Positions 57,510 to 64,000 of a stretch of 64,000 nucleotides of DNA are shown piece by piece. Each line of letters starts with the position of its first letter. The stretch's first letter is position 1. This stretch comes from Magnetospirillum sp. XM-1 (GTDB taxonomy: Bacteria; Pseudomonadota; Alphaproteobacteria; Rhodospirillales; Magnetospirillaceae), in assembly GCF_001511835.1 (NCBI RefSeq), contig NZ_LN997848.1, positions 992,001 through 1,056,000 on the forward strand, given 5' to 3'. The notes beneath the pieces are model-generated. The model was given only the letters and a program-made list of their open reading frames with translations. It made no database searches and was not told the origin of the DNA. Both the position numbers and the translations under genes were made by a program.

Positions 57510-58466
57510 CTAGGTGTGGAGTCGCATGAGGTTGTTCCCGGTCAGACCGATTCGGCTGATGGGTGTCTGCGCCTTGAGGCTACCATGAGGCCGATGCCAG
57601 TTGTATCGGTGGAGCCATCGCGGCAGTTCTTCGGCGCGCTGGTCTGATGTTTCGTAGGCTTGGGCATAAGCCCATTCGCGAAGCGCGGTCTGGATGAAAC
57701 GTTCAGCCTTGCCGTTGGTTTTGGGCGTGTAGGGCCTGGTGCGGATATGCTTAAGGCCATGTCGGGCGCAAGCCTCGCGGAACACCTTGGATTTGTAGCA
57801 GGAGCCGTTGTCGGTCATGACGCGCTGGACGGTCACGCCCAGGGTCTTGTAATAGGCCAGGGCGGCCTCCAGGAAGGAGGCGGCGGTTTCCTGCTTTTCA
57901 TCGGCCATGATCTTGCTGAAGGCAACGCGGGAAGCGTCGTCGATGCAGACGTGGACGCACTCCCAGCCGATCCCGCGGCTTCTGCCCATGGCAGTGCGGA
58001 CGCCGGTAAAGCGATGTCCGGCCGCCCTGAATTTCCCCAGCTTCTTGGTATCGAGGTGGATCATTTCCCCCGGCGCGTCGCGTTGGTAGCGCACAATCGG
58101 CGGAGCCGGTTCCAGTGACTTCAGGCGGTTCATGCCCAGGCGACCGAGGATGCGGAAGACTGTCGCCTTGGACCGCCCAACCAAGGCCCCGATCTGCTCG
58201 CCTGTCAGGCGCCGGCGCCGTAGCACCGCAATTTGCTCGGCAAGGGGCACGGGCGTTCGTGTCGGGGACCGGTGCGGACGCGATGACCGATCCTGAAGGC
58301 CGCACAGCCCTTCACTCTTAAAACGTTTGACCCACTTGCGAACGGTCCGCGAGCTCACCCCCATAGCGGTGGCCACCGCCATGGGGGTGAGCTTTTCGTC
58401 CAAAACCCGCCGCACCAGAATTCCTCGACCTGCCGGGGTCAGCAGCGCATTCTTGTGGATGCCCAT
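57510..58466 (-). CDS. IS481-family transposase
   Basis: A 318-residue DDE transposase. Residues about 1-90 hold helix-turn-helix segments (VATAMGVSSRTVRKWVKRFK and GALVGRSKATVFRILGRLG). The catalytic core (about 130-300) has HLDTKKLGKF (first Asp), RVMTDNGSCYKSKVFREAC (second Asp) and PKTNGKAERFIQTALREW (Glu). GGAGGATCGA precedes the ATG at 58466. The TAG stop (57510-57512) lies outside the element, in the target duplication, so it is supplied by the host site. The gene looks intact. Confidence 0.94.
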   Translation of the reverse strand: MGIHKNALLTPAGRGILVRRVLDEKLTPMAVATAMGVSSRTVRKWVKRFKSEGLCGLQDRSSRPHRSPTRTPVPLAEQIAVLRRRRLTGEQIGALVGRSKATVFRILGRLGMNRLKSLEPAPPIVRYQRDAPGEMIHLDTKKLGKFRAAGHRFTGVRTAMGRSRGIGWECVHVCIDDASRVAFSKIMADEKQETAASFLEAALAYYKTLGVTVQRVMTDNGSCYKSKVFREACARHGLKHIRTRPYTPKTNGKAERFIQTALREWAYAQAYETSDQRAEELPRWLHRYNWHRPHGSLKAQTPISRIGLTGNNLMRLHT

Positions 58467-58548
58467 TCGATCCTCCTGGGATAGCCAAAGTGTCGCAACT
58501 TCAGCTTCCTCGGTTCAGATCGAGTGGGCAACCTCCTGAGACTTCACA
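57515..58548. mobile_element. Complete IS481-family insertion sequence
   Basis: A 1034-base element with terminal inverted repeats; both ends read TGTGRAGTCKCAKGAGGTTG (R, K degenerate) inwards. It is flanked by the 6-base direct repeat GCTAGG (57509-57514 and 58549-58554), which matches the NCTAGN target known for IS481. It holds one transposase gene on the minus strand. Intact ends and exact target duplication suggest a fairly recent insertion. It sits 65 bases before the chemoreceptor gene. Confidence 0.93.
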
Positions 58549-58613
58549 GCTAGGTATTTGTCGCCGCATATGCAATTAGGCGGGGCCGACGCCTCTATTT
58601 GGGGAATCAGACC

Positions 58614-61034
58614 ATGGCTAATCTCAACGTTTCCGGACGGATTTACGCAGGTTTCGGCCTCATTGTCCTGCTTCTTTTGGCGCTCGCTGGAATTTCCATT
58701 TCTACCCTGGGTTCATCGAAAACGCAAATCGACAAATATGCCGGCGTCTCCGACAACGCCCAGCGGGTGTTGAGCGTCAACGGCAACTTCGCCAATATCC
58801 GCCGCAACGTCATCGTCTTCGCCGACAATGCCGACCCCAAGACCCTGGAGCAGATCCGCCGGATTCAGCCGGCCATCGCCAAGACCCTGCCGGAAGCCAT
58901 TGCCGCGACCGCCGATCCGGGGCGCAAGGCCAGCCTGACCAAGATGCAGGAGCTGTTCACCGCCTACATGGCCGGTTTCGACAAGGTCGCCGACCTGCGC
59001 AAGAGCAAGCTGGATCTGGTTGAGGGCCGCATGAACGTGGTTGGCGTGGCGGCGCGCAAGGATCTGACCCAGATCATCAAGACCGCCATGGACGACGGCG
59101 ATTACGAGGCGGCCGCCCTGGCCGGAATCGCGCAGGAATCGCTGATGCTGGCCCGGGTCAACGCCATCAAGTATCTGGCCGATCCCAGCGACGAGTTGGT
59201 CAAGGTGGCCGAGAAGGAGGTCGCCGATTTCGTCAAGGAGGCTGAGGCGCTGACCAAGCGGCTGCGCAACCCCGAGCGCAAGCGCCTGGCCGGCGAGGCC
59301 GAGGCCAACGCCAAGGCCTATAGTGCCGCCTTCGCCCAGGTGGTCGTCGCCACCCACGCGCTGGACACCCTGGTGTTCAAGGACATGGCCGCCATGGCCG
59401 CCCAGTTCGCCGACCTGGCCGATCAGACGGTCAAGTCCCAGGACGAGGCCATGCATCACCAGAAGGAGGACACCGAGTCCGCCATGTCGCGCAGTTCCTC
59501 CATCACCTGGACGGGCTCGGCCATCGCCGTGGGTCTGGCCGTGCTGCTGTCCTGGCTGATCGCGCGCTCCATCGTCGTGCCGCTGTCCGCCATGACCGGG
59601 GCCATGACCGAATTGTCCAAGGGCAACAAGACCGTCGACATCCCGGCGCGCGAGCGCACCGACGAGATCGGCGCCATGGCCCAGGCCATGGAGATCTTCA
59701 AGGAAAACACCCTCAAGATGGACAAGCTGCAGGCCGAGCAGGAGGCGAACAAGGCCAAGGCCGAAACCGACCGCAAGGCGGCGCTCCATCACATGGCCGA
59801 CACCTTCGAGGAAAGCGTCGGCAAGGTGGTCCAGACGGTGACCTCGGCCGCCACCGAGCTGCAGGGCGCGTCCAGCCAGATGGCCGGCACCGCCCACGAG
59901 ACCAGCGCCCAGGCCACCACCGTCGCCTCGGCGGCGACCCAGGCCTCGGCCAATGTCGAGACGGTGGCCGCCGCCACCGAGGAACTGGCCGCCTCCATCT
60001 CGGAAATCGCCAAGCAGGTGGAACGCTCGCAGGCCGTCGCCAGCCGGGCCGAACAGGAGGCCGACAACACCACGTCGCAGGTCCGCGCCCTGTCCGAGAA
60101 TGTCGGCCGCATCGGCGAGGTGGTGGTGCTGATCAACGATATCGCCGCCCAGACCAACCTGCTGGCTCTGAACGCCACCATCGAGGCGGCGCGGGCCGGC
60201 GACGCCGGCAAGGGCTTCGCGGTGGTCGCCAACGAGGTCAAGAACCTCGCCAACCAGACCGCCAAGGCCACCGACGAGATCGCCAGCCAGATCAAGGCGG
60301 TTCAGGAAGGCACCGGCAACGCGGTGAAGGCCATCGACACCATCTCCAAGGTCATTTCGGAGATGGGCGAGATCAGCGCCTCGGTCGCCTCCGCCGTGCA
60401 GGAACAGACCGCCGCCACCGCGGAGATCGCCCGCAACGTCGAACAGGCCGCCGCCGGCACCGCCGAGGTGTCGAGCAACATCAATTCGGTGGAACAGGCC
60501 GCGCGCGAGACCGGCCACGCCGCCGAGCAGATCAGCGAATCGGCCACCGACCTGTCCAAGCAGGCCGAGTATCTGCGCGCCGAGGTCGCCCGCTTCCTGC
60601 ATCAGGTGCGCGCCGACAAGGCCGACATGAAGATCCTGGAATGGGACAACGCGCTGAACACCGGCGTGGCCTCCATCGACCGGCATCACCAGGATATGTA
60701 CGCCGAAATCAACCGCTTCTACGGCGAGATGATGAGCGGCAACGGCGCCGCCGCCATCCAGGGCATCCTGGGGCAGGTGGCCAAGTCCTTCGAGCCCCAC
60801 TTCAAGGACGAGGAAGAGGTGATGACCCGCAACGCCTTCCCGGGCATCGAGGAGCATCGCCGCCGCCACCGCGAGTTCTTCGACAAGTTCGAAGGCCTGA
60901 AGCGCGAGGTGGAGGCCGGCAAGGAGGGCGCCACCGGCAAGCTGTTCCAGTTCGTCGCCGGCTGGCTGAAGGACCATATCCGCCACGAGGACGGCAAGAT
61001 CGCCGCCTTCCTGCGCGAGAAGAAGGTCGCCTAG
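58614..61034 (+). CDS. Methyl-accepting chemotaxis protein with C-terminal hemerythrin domain
   Basis: An 806-residue chemoreceptor. A first membrane segment lies at about residues 8-30 ([20 protein letters not shown]), a periplasmic helical ligand domain at about 30-295, and the second membrane segment at about 298-321. HAMP and the MA signalling domain follow, with the hairpin tip around [20 protein letters not shown]. Residues about 671-806 are a bacteriohemerythrin: [27 protein letters not shown] and HIRHEDG supply the diiron ligands. It probably senses oxygen or redox state for aerotaxis. The ATG at 58614 has GGGGAA upstream. Confidence 0.92.
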   Translation: MANLNVSGRIYAGFGLIVLLLLALAGISISTLGSSKTQIDKYAGVSDNAQRVLSVNGNFANIRRNVIVFADNADPKTLEQIRRIQPAIAKTLPEAIAATADPGRKASLTKMQELFTAYMAGFDKVADLRKSKLDLVEGRMNVVGVAARKDLTQIIKTAMDDGDYEAAALAGIAQESLMLARVNAIKYLADPSDELVKVAEKEVADFVKEAEALTKRLRNPERKRLAGEAEANAKAYSAAFAQVVVATHALDTLVFKDMAAMAAQFADLADQTVKSQDEAMHHQKEDTESAMSRSSSITWTGSAIAVGLAVLLSWLIARSIVVPLSAMTGAMTELSKGNKTVDIPARERTDEIGAMAQAMEIFKENTLKMDKLQAEQEANKAKAETDRKAALHHMADTFEESVGKVVQTVTSAATELQGASSQMAGTAHETSAQATTVASAATQASANVETVAAATEELAASISEIAKQVERSQAVASRAEQEADNTTSQVRALSENVGRIGEVVVLINDIAAQTNLLALNATIEAARAGDAGKGFAVVANEVKNLANQTAKATDEIASQIKAVQEGTGNAVKAIDTISKVISEMGEISASVASAVQEQTAATAEIARNVEQAAAGTAEVSSNINSVEQAARETGHAAEQISESATDLSKQAEYLRAEVARFLHQVRADKADMKILEWDNALNTGVASIDRHHQDMYAEINRFYGEMMSGNGAAAIQGILGQVAKSFEPHFKDEEEVMTRNAFPGIEEHRRRHREFFDKFEGLKREVEAGKEGATGKLFQFVAGWLKDHIRHEDGKIAAFLREKKVA

Positions 61035-61047
61035 GTTTGACGCTCTG

Positions 61048-61078
61048 GCCGCCCCCCGGATTTGCTCCGGGGGGCGGC
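61048..61078 (+). terminator. Terminator-like hairpin after the chemoreceptor gene
   Basis: A perfect 13-base-pair stem (GCCGCCCCCCGGA with TCCGGGGGGCGGC) and 5-base loop, 13 bases after the chemoreceptor stop. No T-run follows, so efficiency is uncertain. Confidence 0.7.
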
Positions 61079-61118
61079 GCATGAGATCATGGCCGGACGG
61101 TTGAGTCCGGAGGCCCCC

Positions 61119-62006
61119 TTGAACCTCAAGCAGCTGGAATATTTCGTCCGCGTGGCCGAGCTGGGCAGCTTCAGCAAGGCGGCCATGGTCTTGGACATCG
61201 CCCAGCCCGCTTTGTCGCGCCAGGTGCGCCAGCTGGAAACCGATCTTTCCACCAACCTCTTGATCCGCACCGGGCGCGGCGTGGCGCTGACCGAGGCCGG
61301 GTCGCGCCTGTTCGAGCATGCGGTGGGCATCCTGCAATCGGTGGAGCGGGCCACCGAGGACATGGAATCGGCGCGCGGCGAGCCGGCGGGGCGCATCGTC
61401 ATCGGCCTGCCGCCCAGCATCGGACGCCGCCTGATCCTGCCCCTGGTGGAAGGCTTCCGCGCCACCCTGCCCAAGGCCCGCCTCGCCGTGGTCGAGGGCC
61501 TGTCCACCCATGTCACCGAATGGATCGCCACCGGCCGGGTCGATCTGGGCCTGGTCCACAATCCCGAGCCCAACCCGGCCATCGAGGTGTCGCGCCTGCT
61601 CGATGAACCTCTGGGGCTGGTCGGCCCGGCGGGCGAGAGTTCCCGGACCCTGCGCTGGGCCGAGCTGGGCGCCTATCCCCTGATCCTGCCCGAACGTTCG
61701 CACGCCATGCGCAAGCTGCTGGAGACCCAGGCGGCCTTCGCCGGCGTGCGGCTCAAGGTGGTGATGGAGGTGTCGTCCATCCCCTCCATCCTCGATCTGG
61801 TGGCCGCCGGCCACGGCCATGCGGTGCTGACCGAGACGGCGCTGGCCTCGTGGCGGCGCGCCGGCGATTTCAGCCTGCGCCGTCTGGTGGACCCTTCGGT
61901 GGCCAGCACCTTGTTCATGGCGGTCTCCGCCCACAAGCCGATCACGCCGCTGGGGCGGCGCGCCATGGTGCTGTTGCGGGATTTGGTCAAAACCGAAATT
62001 GGCTGA
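61119..62006 (+). CDS. LysR-family transcriptional regulator (GalR/LigR-like by context)
   Basis: About 295 residues from the TTG at 61119. That start gives LNLKQLEYFVRVAELGSFSK, the standard LysR position, and GGAGG lies 5 bases upstream; an ATG at 61089 would add 10 residues. The HTH is at about 15-60 (SFSKAAMVLDIAQPALSRQV). The effector domain follows from about residue 90 (GRIVIGLPPSIGRRLILPLV). It lies just upstream of galD and a 4-oxalomesaconate hydratase gene on the same strand, and a 17-base palindrome lies between. It probably activates these genes in response to a gallate or protocatechuate intermediate. Confidence 0.87.
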   Translation: MNLKQLEYFVRVAELGSFSKAAMVLDIAQPALSRQVRQLETDLSTNLLIRTGRGVALTEAGSRLFEHAVGILQSVERATEDMESARGEPAGRIVIGLPPSIGRRLILPLVEGFRATLPKARLAVVEGLSTHVTEWIATGRVDLGLVHNPEPNPAIEVSRLLDEPLGLVGPAGESSRTLRWAELGAYPLILPERSHAMRKLLETQAAFAGVRLKVVMEVSSIPSILDLVAAGHGHAVLTETALASWRRAGDFSLRRLVDPSVASTLFMAVSAHKPITPLGRRAMVLLRDLVKTEIG

Positions 62007-62018
62007 AACGGTTCCAGT

Positions 62019-62035
62019 TATAGCAATTTGCTATA
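62019..62035. promoter_or_regulatory. LysR-type operator palindrome upstream of galD
   Basis: TATAGCAATTTGCTATA is a perfect palindrome about a central T. It contains ATAG-N7-CTAT and so fits the T-N11-A rule of LysR regulators. It lies 12 bases after the regulator stop and 81 bases before the galD ATG, a normal activator position. Confidence 0.8.
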
Positions 62036-62116
62036 GCTGAAAGTGCCCCCGGGGGGCTTGGTGGGCGGGCGCGATTTTGTCACCATGGCAAGGTCGAAAG
62101 CTGGGAGGCCCGACCG

Positions 62117-63208
62117 ATGCAAACCTCGATCCCCTGCCTGTTCATGCGCGGCGGCACATCCCGTGGTCCGTTCTTTCTGGAAAGCGACCTGCCGGCGGAC
62201 ACGGCGCTCCGGGACAAGGTGCTGCTGGCGATCATGGGCTCGCCCCATGCGCGCCAGATCGACGGGTTGGGCGGCGGCCATCCCCTGACGTCGAAGGTGG
62301 GGATCGTGCGGCCCAGCATGGTGCCCGGCATCGATCTCGACTTCCTGTTCGCCCAGTTGCAGCCCGACAAGGACACGGTCGATACCACGCCCAATTGCGG
62401 CAACATGCTGGCCGCGGTGGTGCCCTTCGCGCTGGAACGTGGGCTGGCAGCACCCCAGGGCGAGACCACCACGCTGCGCGTACTCACGCTCAACACCGGC
62501 ATGGCCTGCGACATCACCGTCCAGACCCCCGGCGGCCGGGTGGAATACGATGGCGACGCCCGCATCGACGGGGTGCCCGGCACGTCCGCGCCCATCGCCA
62601 TCAACTTCCTCGATACCGCCGGTTCCGTCTGTTCCGGCCTGCTGCCCACCGGCTCGGTCAAGAACCTGATCGACGGCATCGAGGTCACCTGCATCGACAA
62701 CGGCATGCCCATGGTGCTGTTCCGCGCCACGGAAGTGGGCCGTACCGGCGCCGAAAGCGTCGAATCCCTCAATGCCGACACCGAGCTCAAGACCCGCATC
62801 GAGGGGCTGCGTCTGCTGGCCGGCCACCTGATGGGCCTGGGCAACGTCGCCGAGAAGAATTACCCCAAGATGTGCCTGATCGCCCCGCCGAGTGCGGGTG
62901 GCGCGGTGGGAACCCGCTGCTTCATTCCCCATGTCTGTCATGACGCCATCGGCGTGCTGGCCGCCGTGACGGTGGCCACCGCCTGCGTGCTGGAGGGCAG
63001 CGTCGCCGACGGCCTGGCCAAGGTGCCCGACGGCGCGGCGAAGACCATCGCCGTCGAGCATCCCACCGGCGAGTTCAGCGTCGAGCTGGAGCTCGATCCG
63101 CAAGACCCGCAGAAGGTCGTCCGCGCCGCGCTTTTGCGCACCGCAAGGCTGCTCATGAAGGGCGAGGTGATGATCCCCGCCTCCGTCTGGGAAGGAAAAC
63201 CCGCATGA
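62117..63208 (+). CDS. galD: 4-oxalomesaconate tautomerase
   Basis: A 363-residue PrpF/DapF-fold isomerase. It begins TSIPCLFMRGGTSRGPFFLE, the hallmark of GalD and PrpF. Further blocks are QIDGLGGGHPLTSKVGIVRP, DTTPNCGNMLAAVVPFALE and NYPKMCLIAPP. GalD interconverts the keto and enol forms of 4-oxalomesaconate in gallate and protocatechuate 4,5-cleavage. The adjacent hydratase gene supports GalD over the methylcitrate-pathway PrpF. Its stop overlaps the next ATG as ATGA. Confidence 0.9.
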   Translation: MQTSIPCLFMRGGTSRGPFFLESDLPADTALRDKVLLAIMGSPHARQIDGLGGGHPLTSKVGIVRPSMVPGIDLDFLFAQLQPDKDTVDTTPNCGNMLAAVVPFALERGLAAPQGETTTLRVLTLNTGMACDITVQTPGGRVEYDGDARIDGVPGTSAPIAINFLDTAGSVCSGLLPTGSVKNLIDGIEVTCIDNGMPMVLFRATEVGRTGAESVESLNADTELKTRIEGLRLLAGHLMGLGNVAEKNYPKMCLIAPPSAGGAVGTRCFIPHVCHDAIGVLAAVTVATACVLEGSVADGLAKVPDGAAKTIAVEHPTGEFSVELELDPQDPQKVVRAALLRTARLLMKGEVMIPASVWEGKPA

Positions 63209-64000
63209 TCATCGACATTCACGGCCATTACACCACCGCGCCCAAGGCGCTGGAGGAATGGCGCAACCGCCAGATCGCCGGCCTCAAGGACTCGTCCCAG
63301 GCGCCCAAGGTCGCGGAACTTAAGATCAGCGACGATGATCTGCGCGAAACCATCGTCACCAACCAGCTGGCCAAGATGAAGGAGCGCGGTTCCGACCTCA
63401 CCATCTTCTCGCCCAGGGCCAGTTTCATGGCGCACCATATCGGCGATTTCCAGACGTCGTCGACCTGGGCCGCTATCTGCAACGAGCTGTGCGCCCGTGT
63501 GGCCAAGCTGTTCCCCGACAATTTCATCGGCGCGGCCATGCTGCCGCAAAGTCCGGGCGTGGACCCCAAGACCTGCGTCCCAGAGATCGAGAAGTGCGTG
63601 AAGGAATACGGCTTCGTCGCCATCAACCTCAATCCCGATCCGTCGGGCGGGCACTGGACCTCGCCGCCGCTGTCCGACCGCCACTGGTACCCCATCTACG
63701 AGGCCATGGTGGAATACGGCCTGCCGGCCATGATCCACGTATCCACCTCGTGCAATGCCTGCTTCCACACCACGGGCGCCCATTACCTCAACGCCGATAC
63801 CACGGCGTTCATGCAGTGCCTGACCTCGGATTTGTTCAAGGACTTCCCCGACCTCAAGTTCGTCATTCCGCACGGCGGCGGCGCGGTGCCCTATCACTGG
63901 GGCCGCTTCCGGGGCCTGGCGCAGGAGCTGAAGAAGCCCCTGCTGCGCGACCACCTGCTCAACAACATCTTCTTCGACACCTGCGTCTACCACCAGCCGG
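63205..64000 (+). CDS. ligJ: 4-oxalomesaconate hydratase (LigJ-type amidohydrolase), cut by the window edge
   Basis: The first about 265 residues of an amidohydrolase; no stop is reached before base 64000. It begins MIIDIHGHYTTAPKALEEWR, with the H-x-H metal motif. PRASFMAHHIGDF, PGVDPKTCVPEIEKCVKE and INLNPDPSGGHWTSPPLSDR match LigJ proteins. MIHVSTSC and VIPHGGGAVPYHWGRF give further metal-binding and substrate histidines. It hydrates 4-oxalomesaconate to 4-carboxy-4-hydroxy-2-oxoadipate, the step after GalD. Translationally coupled to galD. Confidence 0.9.
   Translation, partial: MIIDIHGHYTTAPKALEEWRNRQIAGLKDSSQAPKVAELKISDDDLRETIVTNQLAKMKERGSDLTIFSPRASFMAHHIGDFQTSSTWAAICNELCARVAKLFPDNFIGAAMLPQSPGVDPKTCVPEIEKCVKEYGFVAINLNPDPSGGHWTSPPLSDRHWYPIYEAMVEYGLPAMIHVSTSCNACFHTTGAHYLNADTTAFMQCLTSDLFKDFPDLKFVIPHGGGAVPYHWGRFRGLAQELKKPLLRDHLLNNIFFDTCVYHQP

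Noticed and set aside
58713..61934. Very long minus-strand open frame (1073 codons) opposite the chemoreceptor and LysR genes.
   Set aside because: It is low-complexity in composition (Gly, His, Leu, Asp rich), has no recognisable domain, and covers two well-supported plus-strand genes. It arises from codon bias in GC-rich DNA.

Overview
The window comes from a GC-rich alphaproteobacterium. A Magnetospirillum-like member of the Rhodospirillales is the best guess, inferred from the BoxR-controlled benzoyl-CoA epoxidase cluster, a chemoreceptor ending in a hemerythrin domain, a DUF992 protein, and the style of the surface-polysaccharide genes. No rRNA, tRNA, CRISPR array or replication origin was seen. 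Genes are packed tightly, often with ATGA or TGATG overlaps, and no stretch longer than about 300 bases lacks a gene.

Region 1 (about 1-28 kb) is a surface-polysaccharide locus. It holds sugar-nucleotide enzymes (UDP-glucuronate decarboxylases, a UDP-HexNAc dehydrogenase, a C-methyltransferase, a cupin epimerase-like protein, a Gfo/Idh oxidoreductase, GmhB), at least seven glycosyltransferases, an AsnB-type amidotransferase and a polysaccharide deacetylase. A six-gene, translationally coupled minus-strand operon (20904-26258) encodes a phosphodiesterase, a HAD phosphatase, two nucleotidyltransferases, an MBOAT O-acyltransferase and its AlgJ/DltD-like partner. Housekeeping genes rsmB and moaA are interspersed, and moaA is divergent from a DUF2478-DUF364 fusion.

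Region 2 (27.5-32.8 kb) carries nadK, an AbrB-family membrane protein, a WbuC-type cupin, a secreted DUF992 protein with a clear terminator, a MurC/Mpl-like ligase and an LD-carboxypeptidase.

Region 3 (32.8-46.8 kb) is the aerobic (box) benzoyl-CoA pathway: boxR, an NAD-dependent formate dehydrogenase operon, a DUF4863 protein, an alpha/beta hydrolase, boxD, boxC, boxB, boxA, a thioesterase and a PaaG-like isomerase. Five copies of a TGCA-N6-TGCA palindrome lie in front of boxR, the formate dehydrogenase, the DUF4863-boxD unit and boxC. Most of them contain a TATAAT-like -10 element. Because BoxC releases formate, the formate dehydrogenase appears to be a built-in arm of this regulon, which I regard as the most interesting feature of the window. 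No benzoate-CoA ligase is visible.

Region 4 (46.8-56.6 kb) holds iorA and iorB (indolepyruvate:ferredoxin oxidoreductase), separated by a two-gene antisense cassette (a BPSL0067-type putative amidase and a secreted small protein, possibly toxin and immunity). A HlyD/ABC export operon and thiC behind a TPP riboswitch follow.

Region 5 (56.6-64 kb) has a pentapeptide-repeat protein and a complete IS481-family element with a GCTAGG target duplication. Next come a hemerythrin-tailed chemoreceptor and a LysR regulator with a 17-bp palindromic operator, leading into galD and a 4-oxalomesaconate hydratase gene that runs off the right edge (gallate/protocatechuate meta-cleavage).
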